5,380 bases of DNA from Syntrophomonas sp. Lineage in GTDB: Bacteria > Bacillota > Syntrophomonadia > Syntrophomonadales > Syntrophomonadaceae. Under the pieces are notes generated by a model. The model did no database searches and was not told the DNA's origin. It saw only the letters and a program-made list of their open reading frames with translations. The position numbers and the translations under genes were made by a program. The stretch lies in contig DLUN01000110.1 in the NCBI GenBank assembly GCA_003444615.1, forward strand, positions 1-5,380, written 5' to 3'. Positions 1 through 5,380 of the stretch are shown here, piece by piece (the first letter of the stretch is position 1; every line of letters starts with the position of its first letter).

Positions 1-120
1 CGCATTTCAAGGATTAAGTGTAGGGTTTTATCTTACCTATGAGGAATTGAAACACACAGGCAGGGGCTATATACGAATACTCATTCCCCAAGTTTTTATA
101 TTACTTATGAGGAATTGAAC
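1..120 (+). CRISPR. Trailing end of a CRISPR array (two repeats, one full spacer)
   Basis: Two copies of a 29-nt unit lie at 25-53 and 92-120, separated by a 38-nt unique spacer (54-91). Bases 1-24 would be the end of a preceding spacer, so the array continues to the left. Both units share the core TATGAGGAATTGAA. The first ends in ATTGAAAC, the 8-nt tail that becomes the crRNA 5' handle in many type I-B and type III systems. The second is degenerate: two substitutions, one base more in the initial T-run, and one A lost from the final GAAAC. Decay of the last repeat is typical of the end far from the leader, so the array probably reads left to right with its leader outside the window. No cas gene is present, so the subtype is open. 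Only two copies are visible; the call rests on the repeat's resemblance to known clostridial repeats. Confidence 0.85.
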
Positions 121-162
121 TGCGGTTTATCTACTTTGCTGATAAAGACCGATGGAGAAACG

Positions 163-195
163 AAGGACTGGTAACCTTGGTGGTAACCAGTCCTT
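163..195. terminator. Bidirectional hairpin terminator between array and ligase gene
   Basis: A 14-nt left arm (163-176, AAGGACTGGTAACC) pairs with 182-195 (GGTAACCAGTCCTT) around a 5-nt loop. There are ten consecutive pairs, one A-A mismatch, then three more pairs. On the plus strand it is followed by TTTCTTG and on the minus strand by CGTTTCT, both short T-rich tracts rather than long runs. It sits about 40 nt past the stop codon of the minus-strand acyl-CoA ligase and about 40 nt past the last CRISPR repeat, so it could end transcription from both sides. The stem is seen directly; terminator function is inferred. Confidence 0.7.
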
Positions 196-234
196 TCTTG
201 AATCTAATAGCTTATAGAATTCGGTTATGTAATC

Positions 235-1920
235 TTACTTATCCTTGCTGGCAGCGATTTGTTCCAAGACAATTTCACGGAGTTGCCGTTTGAGCAATTT
301 ACCTACATTGCTCTCCGGTAATTCGTCCCATATTTCTATAACGGTGGGCCATTTATATTTGGCCAGCTGGGGCTTGCAGAATTCCATAAACTCCTCGGGA
401 GTAGCTGTTTCTCCAGGTTGAAGGGATATATAAACGGCCACATTTTCGCCGCGTTTTTCATCGGGAATGCCAATGGCCGCAACTTTGTTAACTTTAGGAT
501 GGTGGTAAAAGATTTCTTCAACTTCCCGGGGATAGATATTATAGCCGCTGGAGATGATCATGTCTTTTTTGCGGTCTACCACAAAGAAATAGCCGTCCTC
601 ATCCATATAGGCTATATCACCGGATTTCAGCCATCCGTCCGCAGTAATAGCCAGGGCCGTTTCCTCTGGTTTGTTATAGTATCCACTGGTAACCTGAGGA
701 CCTCTGAACCACATTTCGCCAGGCTGGCCAACCGGAGCATCTTCACCGGTATCAATATCTACTATGCGAATCTCAGTGTCAATCCAGCCAATGCCGATAC
801 TGCCTGGTTTACGGGGGCCGCCGTCTCCGTAAGGATTGAGATGGGTTTGAGGAGAAGTTTCTGACATACCGAATCCTTCACAGATCACGGCTCCGGATAT
901 TTCTTCAAAGCGGCGCAGGACTTCTACCGGCAGTGAAGCTCCTCCCGAAAACAGTCCCTTAAAACAGGTAAGATCGGTTTTAGCCAGATCTGGATGCTGG
1001 AGCATGCCTATATAATGGGTAGGCACCAAGGGAGCAAAGTTAGGCTGGTAGAGGCGAATAGCTTCCAGCAGAGCATCAGGGGTGGGGCGGGGAATAAGTA
1101 CATTGCGCCAGCCCATGTAGACGGGCAGGTTCATAGCTACCTGCATGCCTAAAATATGAAAAACTGGTGTGGCGGCTAGCATGGTTCCTTCTCCCGGCTG
1201 CGCATCATAAATCCAGGCTCTGTACATTTGGATCATGGAACTCAAATTGCGATGGGTCAATATAGCTGCCTTAGGAAGGCCGGTGGTACCACCAGTGTAC
1301 TGCAAAACAGCCACATCATGCCAACCTACTTCTACCTGAGGAGGTTGAGCTGGATAATTGGTCAGACACCATTTAAAATCATAGACATCTTCGGCCTCGG
1401 GCAACGGGGCAGCTGGGATGGACCCTGCTTTATCCTCCGGTAAATAGTCGCCCAGTGAAGCCGATACTATCTGCTTAATGCCCGTTCTAGGCCGCAATGC
1501 CACCATGCGTTCCGTGAGCCAATCCATACAAATCAGGACTTTCGAGCCGGAATCATTATACTGGTATTCAAGTTCGCGGTCAGTGTACAAAGGATTATTC
1601 ATTACTGCCACTGCCCCTAGTTTCAAAAGAGCAAAGTAAGCTACTACTATGTGAATGCAGTTGGGTAGCAGGATGGCTACCTTATCATCTTTTTGTACTC
1701 CGAAATCAGCCAGACAGGTAGCAAAACGGTCTACCATGTCTTTTAGATCCCGGTAGCTGATAAAATAACCTTGAAAAATAAGAGCGGTATGGTCGGGGTA
1801 TTTTTGGGCCGAATTCTCAAGCATGTGGGGGATACATACTTTTTCATAATCAAGATTGGCTGGAACCTGTGAAGCATAGTGTTTGAGCCATGGCCTGTCT
1901 TCATATCTTATTTGCGACAC
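235..1920 (-). CDS. Long-chain fatty acid--CoA ligase (FadD/LcfA-like AMP-forming synthetase)
   Basis: This cytoplasmic enzyme activates a fatty acid with ATP to an acyl-adenylate and transfers it to coenzyme A, the entry step of beta-oxidation. Numbered from the GTG at 1920 (561 aa), it carries the adenylate-forming motifs in order: P-loop YTGGTTGLPK (208-217), TPVFHILG (251-258), EGFGMSETSP (348-357), SGDIAYMDEDG with ribose-binding Asp435, DRKKDMI with Arg450, the hinge-side SSGYNIYPREVEE (457-469), and catalytic Lys541 in NVGKLLKR. Length and motif order match E. coli FadD and Bacillus LcfA, so it is intact. An ATG at 1950 would add ten residues but has no ribosome binding site, whereas GGAGGTG at 1930-1936 sits 9 nt before the GTG. 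It is divergent from the aldehyde and alcohol dehydrogenase genes and may activate the acid they produce. The family is certain; chain-length preference is not readable. Confidence 0.93.
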   Translation of the reverse strand: MSQIRYEDRPWLKHYASQVPANLDYEKVCIPHMLENSAQKYPDHTALIFQGYFISYRDLKDMVDRFATCLADFGVQKDDKVAILLPNCIHIVVAYFALLKLGAVAVMNNPLYTDRELEYQYNDSGSKVLICMDWLTERMVALRPRTGIKQIVSASLGDYLPEDKAGSIPAAPLPEAEDVYDFKWCLTNYPAQPPQVEVGWHDVAVLQYTGGTTGLPKAAILTHRNLSSMIQMYRAWIYDAQPGEGTMLAATPVFHILGMQVAMNLPVYMGWRNVLIPRPTPDALLEAIRLYQPNFAPLVPTHYIGMLQHPDLAKTDLTCFKGLFSGGASLPVEVLRRFEEISGAVICEGFGMSETSPQTHLNPYGDGGPRKPGSIGIGWIDTEIRIVDIDTGEDAPVGQPGEMWFRGPQVTSGYYNKPEETALAITADGWLKSGDIAYMDEDGYFFVVDRKKDMIISSGYNIYPREVEEIFYHHPKVNKVAAIGIPDEKRGENVAVYISLQPGETATPEEFMEFCKPQLAKYKWPTVIEIWDELPESNVGKLLKRQLREIVLEQIAASKDK

Positions 1921-1929
1921 CTTAACGAA

Positions 1930-1936
1930 CACCTCC
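1930..1936 (-). promoter_or_regulatory. Ribosome binding site deciding the ligase start
   Basis: The minus strand reads GGAGGTG, fully complementary to the 16S rRNA 3' end, with 9 nt to the GTG at 1918-1920. This site lies inside the longer reading frame that begins at ATG 1950, which itself is preceded by GTGTGAACTA with no purine-rich site. The next residues after the GTG, SQIRYEDRPW, suit the usual N-terminus of this family. Confidence 0.65.
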
Positions 1937-1974
1937 AAGCTTTTCCCCATTAGTTCACACTGTGTGCTGCTGAT

Positions 1975-2004
1975 CTAATAATCCGTCAAATCACCTCCGG
2001 GCAT
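1975..2004 (-). other. Possible nine-residue upstream ORF in the ligase leader
   Basis: The minus strand reads ATG at 2002-2004 and nine codons (MPGGDLTDY) to TAG at 1975-1977. AAGGA at 2010-2014 lies 5 nt before the ATG, but the predicted mRNA start is near 2014, so this site may be at the very 5' end. Inside the ORF, GGAGGTGAT (1990-1998) is a near-perfect ribosome binding site with no usable start codon at the normal distance. The ORF is in frame with the ligase and ends about 55 nt before its GTG. It could be a leader peptide or chance. Confidence 0.25.
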
Positions 2005-2020
2005 TTTGTTCCTTACTCAG

Positions 2021-2049
2021 ATTATAGCTTATCGAGATAATCATTACGA
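2021..2049 (-). promoter_or_regulatory. Probable sigma-A promoter for the acyl-CoA ligase
   Basis: The minus strand carries a perfect TATAAT at 2021-2026. With a 17-nt spacer the -35 hexamer is TCGTAA (2044-2049), a poor match to TTGACA, so the promoter may be weak or need an activator. Transcription would start near 2014, giving a leader of about 95 nt before the GTG start. The flanking sequence is AT-rich, with a tract of A's upstream at about 2063-2068 on this strand. Confidence 0.5.
2029..2040. promoter_or_regulatory. Short palindrome in the ligase promoter spacer
   Basis: The minus strand reads TTATC-TC-GATAA, a perfect inverted repeat of 5-nt arms around 2 nt, lying between the -35 and -10 positions of the ligase promoter. 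A repressor bound here would block RNA polymerase. No regulator gene is in the window, and the site does not resemble the Bacillus FadR operator as I recall it. The palindrome is short and could be chance in AT-rich DNA. Confidence 0.3.
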
Positions 2050-2179
2050 ACCGAAATAATACTTTTTTCAAAATACTCTGGCTTTACTGCGAATAATAGG
2101 CGAAAAGGCATGTGACAAAGGAACTAAATAAAATAGCCAGTTGAAATATTACCTAGAGTAAGGAGGAGAGAGTATTCCC

Positions 2180-2209
2180 TTGACCCTTCATTACAGATTA
2201 TGGTAACTT
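2180..2209 (+). promoter_or_regulatory. Candidate promoter for the dehydrogenase operon
   Basis: TTGACC (2180-2185, five of six to consensus) is followed by an 18-nt spacer and TAACTT (2204-2209). TGG immediately before the -10 supplies an extended -10 TG dinucleotide. The -10 matches only the three strongest positions. If used, it gives a leader of about 265 nt before the aldehyde dehydrogenase. I found no better sigma-A pair between here and the gene, and no correctly spaced sigma-54 GG/GC site. Confidence 0.3.
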
Positions 2210-2376
2210 TCAATTAACAAGGCTAGTCGGATGGTCGACCGGGGTTGACGATGATGACCAGTCTTGGCAACCCAGATGAGTGTCCTGCCTCGTTTCTACC
2301 TATGCTTAAACCAACTGTCCAGCACACAACCATGACCTATTCTATGTAAAGGAGGGATGTCATAAAGTGAGTAGGG

Positions 2377-2406
2377 GATGTTAGAAGTATCATTCATACT
2401 AACATC
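2377..2406 (+). terminator. Leader hairpin, possible attenuator, upstream of aldehyde dehydrogenase
   Basis: GATGTTAG (2377-2384) pairs perfectly with CTAACATC (2399-2406). Inside, TAT (2388-2390) pairs with ATA (2396-2398) after an AAG bulge, leaving a CATTC loop. The downstream sequence TTAGTTTG is only loosely T-rich, so this would be a weak intrinsic terminator. It may instead be an operator or a simple leader structure. It lies about 78 nt before the gene start. Confidence 0.35.
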
Positions 2407-2473
2407 TTAGTTTGATCATTCCCATGTTCAAAGGCAGGTGCAAGCAATGTCTAGGGACTTGCATCAGGTTTAA

Positions 2474-2480
2474 GGGGGAG
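2474..2480 (+). promoter_or_regulatory. Ribosome binding site of the aldehyde dehydrogenase
   Basis: GGGGGAG ends 3 nt before the ATG at 2484 and 6 nt before a second in-frame ATG at 2487. The spacing favours the second ATG slightly; the two starts differ by one methionine. A third in-frame ATG at 2499 is too far from the site. Confidence 0.6.
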
Positions 2481-2483
2481 TAA

Positions 2484-4007
2484 ATGATGAGTAATATCAT
2501 GGAATACCAGATGTTTATTGATGGTGAATGGACTCCAGGATTTTCAGGAGACAGGATGGAAGTGATCAATCCTGCCACCCAGGAACTGGTAGCTACTGTG
2601 CCCCGGGGTACCAGGGAAGATGTGGACCGGGCTCTGGATTCGGCCCGCCAGAGTTTTGAGTCGGGAATCTGGGCTGACAAATCCATAGAAGAAAGAGCCC
2701 AGGTACTCATGAACGCTGCTATGCTGGTAGTAGCCAATAAAGAGCGACTGGGTTATCTGGAGTCTCTGACTTCGGGAGCTACTATCCGCCGGACTACTAC
2801 CGTGGATGTGGCTGAGGTGGCGGGTACTCTCTTGTTAACGGCTATGATCGCCAAAGAACTGCCCAAAGTAGAACATACCTTCTTTTCCCCTCCCTGGGTG
2901 GCCCCCATGCACTCTTTCTGGAAACGAGAACCAGTAGGAGTGTGTGCCGGCATAACCCCTTGGAACTTTCCGCTGATTCTGGCTATTTATAAAATTGCTC
3001 CCGCCCTGGCTATGGGAAACAGTATAGTTTTGAAACCAGCCAGTATTACACCTGTTACCACCTTGGAGCTGGCCAAAATTCTCAGTGAGGCCGGTGTTCC
3101 TCCGGGAGTTTTTAATGTTATTACGGGCCCGGGCTCTTCCATGGGCAATTACCTGGCCGGTCATCCTGAAGTTGACAAAATAGCTTTTACCGGCTCCACG
3201 GAGGTGGGGCGCCAGATTGCCCATCAGGCCGCGGATACCATAAAGCGGGTGACTCTGGAGCTCGGCGGCAAATCTCCCATTATAGTGCTGGATGATGCTG
3301 ATATGGAGGTAGCCGCCAATATGTGCCTGTTGGGATTCCTCTTCCATTCCGGCCAGGTTTGTGAATCGGGCACCAGATTATTTGTACCTCGTTCTATGCA
3401 GGATGAATTGGTGGAGCGTATGATTGCCAAGATCAAAAAAATGGTGATTGGCAATCAGCTGGATATGGAAACGGATTTAGGACCTATAGCCAGCCAGGAG
3501 CAACTGAATACTATCTGTCGCTATGTGCAGATCGGTAAGGAAGAAGGGGCTCAGCTGGCTTATGGCGGCAATAGGATGACTGAAGGGATCTACGAGAAGG
3601 GCTTTTTCCATGAACCTACCATTTTCATAAATTGTAATAATAAGATGACCCAGGTAAGGGAAGAAATTTTTGGCCCCGTACAGTGTGTTATTCCCTATGA
3701 CGATGTGGATGAAGCCATAGCTATGGCCAATGACAGCATTTACGGCCTGGGCGGAGGCATATGCAGCACTAATGCCAGCCGTGCTCAAAAGTTGGCTACC
3801 CGGCTCCGAACGGGAACGGTTTGGATCAATACCTGGCATGTTTTGCGCCCGGATGCACCTTTTGGTGGATACAAACAAAGTGGTTATGGACGTGAGTGTT
3901 CCTATCACTCTCTAATGGCCTACAGCGAGGTCAAACACATCTGCCAGGATCTAACCCCGGATGGTGATGACAAATTAATGAACCTGTTAATCGGGTTAAA
4001 TCGCTGA
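2484..4007 (+). CDS. NAD(P)-dependent aldehyde dehydrogenase
   Basis: This cytoplasmic ALDH-superfamily enzyme oxidises an aldehyde to the carboxylic acid with NAD+ or NADP+. At 507 aa it has the usual length. Landmarks in order: ITPWNFP with Asn161, which stabilises the thiohemiacetal; Lys184 in LKPAS for cofactor binding; FTGSTEVG (235-242) of the Rossmann fold; general base Glu259 in LELGGKSP; nucleophile Cys293 in GQVCESGTR; and Glu394 in EEIFGP, which holds the nicotinamide ribose. All key residues are present. The retained Glu259 and the overall type argue for a non-acylating enzyme that releases free acid, not acyl-CoA. It is the first gene of an operon with the iron-containing alcohol dehydrogenase 28 nt downstream, which could supply its aldehyde. 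The start could be 2487 by ribosome-binding-site spacing. The family is certain; the physiological aldehyde is unknown. Confidence 0.95.
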   Translation: MMSNIMEYQMFIDGEWTPGFSGDRMEVINPATQELVATVPRGTREDVDRALDSARQSFESGIWADKSIEERAQVLMNAAMLVVANKERLGYLESLTSGATIRRTTTVDVAEVAGTLLLTAMIAKELPKVEHTFFSPPWVAPMHSFWKREPVGVCAGITPWNFPLILAIYKIAPALAMGNSIVLKPASITPVTTLELAKILSEAGVPPGVFNVITGPGSSMGNYLAGHPEVDKIAFTGSTEVGRQIAHQAADTIKRVTLELGGKSPIIVLDDADMEVAANMCLLGFLFHSGQVCESGTRLFVPRSMQDELVERMIAKIKKMVIGNQLDMETDLGPIASQEQLNTICRYVQIGKEEGAQLAYGGNRMTEGIYEKGFFHEPTIFINCNNKMTQVREEIFGPVQCVIPYDDVDEAIAMANDSIYGLGGGICSTNASRAQKLATRLRTGTVWINTWHVLRPDAPFGGYKQSGYGRECSYHSLMAYSEVKHICQDLTPDGDDKLMNLLIGLNR

Positions 4008-4021
4008 GCAGGTCATAAGAG

Positions 4022-4027
4022 AGGAGG
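4022..4027 (+). promoter_or_regulatory. Ribosome binding site of the alcohol dehydrogenase
   Basis: AGGAGG lies 8 nt before the ATG at 4036, an optimal arrangement. The 28-nt gap after the aldehyde dehydrogenase stop contains no terminator, which supports co-transcription. Confidence 0.8.
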
Positions 4028-4035
4028 TTTTAAAG

Positions 4036-5223
4036 ATGGCTACACCTAAATATTTTATGTGGGATTATCGCAGCGTGGTAGAAGTAGGTTCCGGATGTCG
4101 GACCTTTATACCCCAGCGTTTTATGGACATGGGATGCAAACGTATAGGGCTTATCACTGATGCTGGTATAGTCAGTGCTGGCATAGTGGAGCAGGTGGAA
4201 GATATATTTACTGCTCAGGGGCAGCCTAGGATTGTAGGTATTTATGACAAGATTGAGCCGGATGCAGTAATGCGGGTTGTAAATGACTGTGCCCGTTGGT
4301 GCAGGGAATTGGCCGTAGATGGTTTACTGGCTGTAGGCGGCGGAAGTGTTCTGGATACAGTTAAGGGAGTTAAATTCCTCCTGGGCATGGGGGAAATTGA
4401 CATAAAAGAGGTCATGCCCGGTAATATCGGTCCTTACATGCGCCCCCTGGGGCAACCCCTAAATGTGCCGCATATAGCAGTGCCTACTACCGCTGGAACC
4501 GGTTCGGAATCATCGCCCATAGCAGTCATATACAATGAAGATACCAAGGTAAAAGGTGATCTGCTTCATCCTTATCTGCCGGCTGATTATGCTTTTTTGG
4601 ATCCTGATTTTACCTTGGGGCTTCCTCCCAAAATGACGGCTGACACTGGATTTGATGCTTTGTCCCATGCGGTTGAAGCCATTAGTTCGCCGGGCACCAA
4701 CTGTATGATTGATGCCTTATCTATTCAGGCGATTAAACTTATCTGCCAGTACTTGCCCATTGCGGTTGAGAACGGGAAAAACCTGGAAGCCCGCACCAAG
4801 ATGCTGGTAGCCAGCAACATGGCTATCATGTCCTTTGCTATGTCCGGCTTATTCTATCCTATTCATAATGTAGCCCATGCGGTGGGAGGACAACTGCGTG
4901 TTCCTCATGGGGAAGCTAATGCCGTGCTTATTCCCATATTGATGGAGCAGTACCCCAAGCACTATTTGAACAATGCTACAGTGTTGGCGGATGCCTTTGG
5001 GGTAAATACTGCAGGTATGACCGGAGAAGAGATGGTAACCGCTGCTGCTCAGAAGGTAAAAGAGCTGCAGCAGAAATGCGGAGTCAAGCCTAAGTTTACG
5101 CAGAATATTGATGAGGAAACCCGGGAACTCATGTACTGGGCAGTTAAGTTCGACCCAGCTGGACTCTTTTACCCACTTCCGGATGAGGTTATCCGGGGCT
5201 GCATTGCAGATGCTTATGAATAA
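4036..5223 (+). CDS. Iron-containing (type III) alcohol dehydrogenase
   Basis: This cytoplasmic, Fe(II)-dependent NAD(P)-linked dehydrogenase interconverts a primary alcohol and its aldehyde. The 395-aa length is typical of the family that includes FucO, 1,3-propanediol dehydrogenase and clostridial butanol dehydrogenases. The N-terminal dinucleotide-binding half carries GGGSVLD (101-107) and TTAGTGSE (151-158). The C-terminal helical half carries the four expected metal ligands: Asp207 and His211 in DALSHAVEA, His277 in HNVAHAVGG and His291 in PHGEANA. Their spacings of 4 and 14 residues match the equivalent FucO ligands. The protein appears intact and active. It is the second gene of the operon with the aldehyde dehydrogenase, so the pair would take an alcohol to a carboxylic acid (or the reverse during fermentation). 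Substrate and direction are not readable from sequence. No hairpin with a T-run follows, so the transcript may continue past the window. Confidence 0.95.
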   Translation: MATPKYFMWDYRSVVEVGSGCRTFIPQRFMDMGCKRIGLITDAGIVSAGIVEQVEDIFTAQGQPRIVGIYDKIEPDAVMRVVNDCARWCRELAVDGLLAVGGGSVLDTVKGVKFLLGMGEIDIKEVMPGNIGPYMRPLGQPLNVPHIAVPTTAGTGSESSPIAVIYNEDTKVKGDLLHPYLPADYAFLDPDFTLGLPPKMTADTGFDALSHAVEAISSPGTNCMIDALSIQAIKLICQYLPIAVENGKNLEARTKMLVASNMAIMSFAMSGLFYPIHNVAHAVGGQLRVPHGEANAVLIPILMEQYPKHYLNNATVLADAFGVNTAGMTGEEMVTAAAQKVKELQQKCGVKPKFTQNIDEETRELMYWAVKFDPAGLFYPLPDEVIRGCIADAYE

Positions 5224-5380
5224 AATCAGGTGAGGCGAGATGGCCCCTGCCCTTCGGGATTCACTGTTAAGGCGAGGAGCAGCAACGAAGCAATCTCTAT
5301 GTGGACGCTAACCACGGCTTTGCAGGAGTGTTAGCCGGCTCGCTCCAAGACTCCTTGCCTGCAACACATCGGCTTACTTC
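5224..5380. other. Non-coding tail after the operon, with inverted repeats
   Basis: No credible gene is visible here. GCTAAC (5307-5312) pairs with GTTAGC (5330-5335). An alternative, overlapping stem pairs GCAGGAGT (5322-5329) with ACTCCTTGC (5350-5358) with one bulged base, and TTGCAGG (5320-5326) is repeated inverted as CCTGCAA (5358-5364). The palindrome AGCCGGCT occupies 5333-5340. None of these is followed by a T-run, so they are not obvious terminators. They could belong to a dispersed repeat or structured RNA cut by the window end. Confidence 0.5.
5271..5297 (+). repeat. Degenerate copy of a GCGAGGAGC...GACGAAGCAATCTC-type dispersed repeat
   Basis: The segment reads GGCGAGGAGC, then AGCAACGAAGCAATCTC. 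It closely resembles the short intergenic element I remember from many bacterial genomes, whose parts are ATTGCGAGGAGC and GACGAAGCAATCTC joined by a few bases. The usual leading ATTGC, which pairs with GCAAT at the other end, is changed here to TAAGGC, so the terminal pairing is broken and the copy looks decayed. The resemblance is from memory and only one copy is in the window. Confidence 0.45.

Larger units (their letters stand above)
1951..2483. other. Divergent intergenic region with no convincing protein gene
   Basis: This stretch separates the minus-strand ligase from the plus-strand dehydrogenase operon. The ligase side (to about 2050) is AT-rich, with a perfect -10 box, a palindrome and a short upstream ORF. 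The middle and right side (2100-2483) hold a weak candidate plus-strand promoter near 2180-2209. They also hold an inverted repeat pairing GGGTTG (2242-2247) with CAACCC (2268-2273), a strong stray ribosome binding site at 2348-2355 before a five-codon ORF, and a hairpin at 2377-2406. I recognised no standard riboswitch or T-box motif, tRNA or transposase fragment. Confidence 0.6.

Noticed and set aside
418..864. 148-codon ORF on the plus strand opposite the ligase gene
   Set aside because: It lies wholly antisense to a gene with all family motifs, has no ribosome binding site of note and no recognisable domain.
2161..2206. AAGGAGGAG followed by a TTG-started eight-codon ORF
   Set aside because: The site is about 11 nt or more from the rare TTG start, the ORF is tiny, and it overlaps the better-supported -35/-10 candidate.
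2233..2250. GGTCGACC palindrome and adjacent TTGACG as an operator and second promoter
   Set aside because: TTGACG has no -10 match at 16-18 nt, and an 8-base palindrome is expected by chance in a window of this size.
2399..2737. 112-codon minus-strand ORF spanning the intergenic edge and the start of the aldehyde dehydrogenase
   Set aside because: Most of it is antisense to the N-terminus of the dehydrogenase and nothing in the protein is recognisable.
2835..3347. 170-codon ORF on the minus strand inside the aldehyde dehydrogenase
   Set aside because: It is antisense to the conserved catalytic core of the dehydrogenase and its composition is that of a frame shadow.
3477..3908. 143-codon ORF on the minus strand inside the aldehyde dehydrogenase
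   Set aside because: It is fully overlapped by a clear ALDH gene and shows no motif or start signal.
5240..5311. 23-codon ORF with a fair AGGTGA site just after the alcohol dehydrogenase
   Set aside because: It is short, its latter half is encoded by the degenerate repeat, and the protein has no recognisable features.

Overview
This 5.4 kb window looks like chromosome from an anaerobic, low-to-mid GC Firmicute of the class Clostridia, possibly a syntrophic fatty-acid or alcohol oxidiser (Syntrophomonadaceae or Peptococcaceae type). The grounds are the gene content (FadD-type acyl-CoA ligase, NAD(P)-dependent aldehyde dehydrogenase, iron-dependent alcohol dehydrogenase), purine-rich GGAGG ribosome binding sites, and a CRISPR repeat ending in ATTGAAAC, the style common in Clostridia. 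The assignment is an inference; no taxonomic marker gene is present.

Layout: positions 1-120 hold the trailing edge of a CRISPR array (the end of one spacer, a repeat, one full spacer and a degenerate terminal repeat). A hairpin at 163-195 follows and probably terminates transcription arriving from either side. A FadD/LcfA-like long-chain acyl-CoA synthetase lies on the minus strand (235-1920, probably starting at GTG). A divergent intergenic region of about 0.55 kb carries a clear -10 box and a short palindrome for the ligase side, and a long, hairpin-containing leader on the other side. On the plus strand, an aldehyde dehydrogenase (2484-4007) and an iron-containing alcohol dehydrogenase (4036-5223) form a two-gene operon with a 28-nt gap. 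The last 157 bases are non-coding as far as can be seen. They contain a degenerate copy of what looks like a dispersed GCGAGGAGC/GAAGCAATCTC element and inverted repeats that run toward the window end.

Together the three enzymes make a logical series: alcohol to aldehyde (Fe-ADH), aldehyde to carboxylic acid (ALDH), acid to acyl-CoA (ligase), which would feed beta-oxidation. The divergent arrangement suggests co-regulation, but chain length and physiological direction cannot be read from the sequence. All three proteins are full length with their key catalytic or ligand residues in place. I see no wholly new system. The items most worth a second look are the array edge, the short upstream ORFs and hairpin in the two leaders, and the repeat after the alcohol dehydrogenase.
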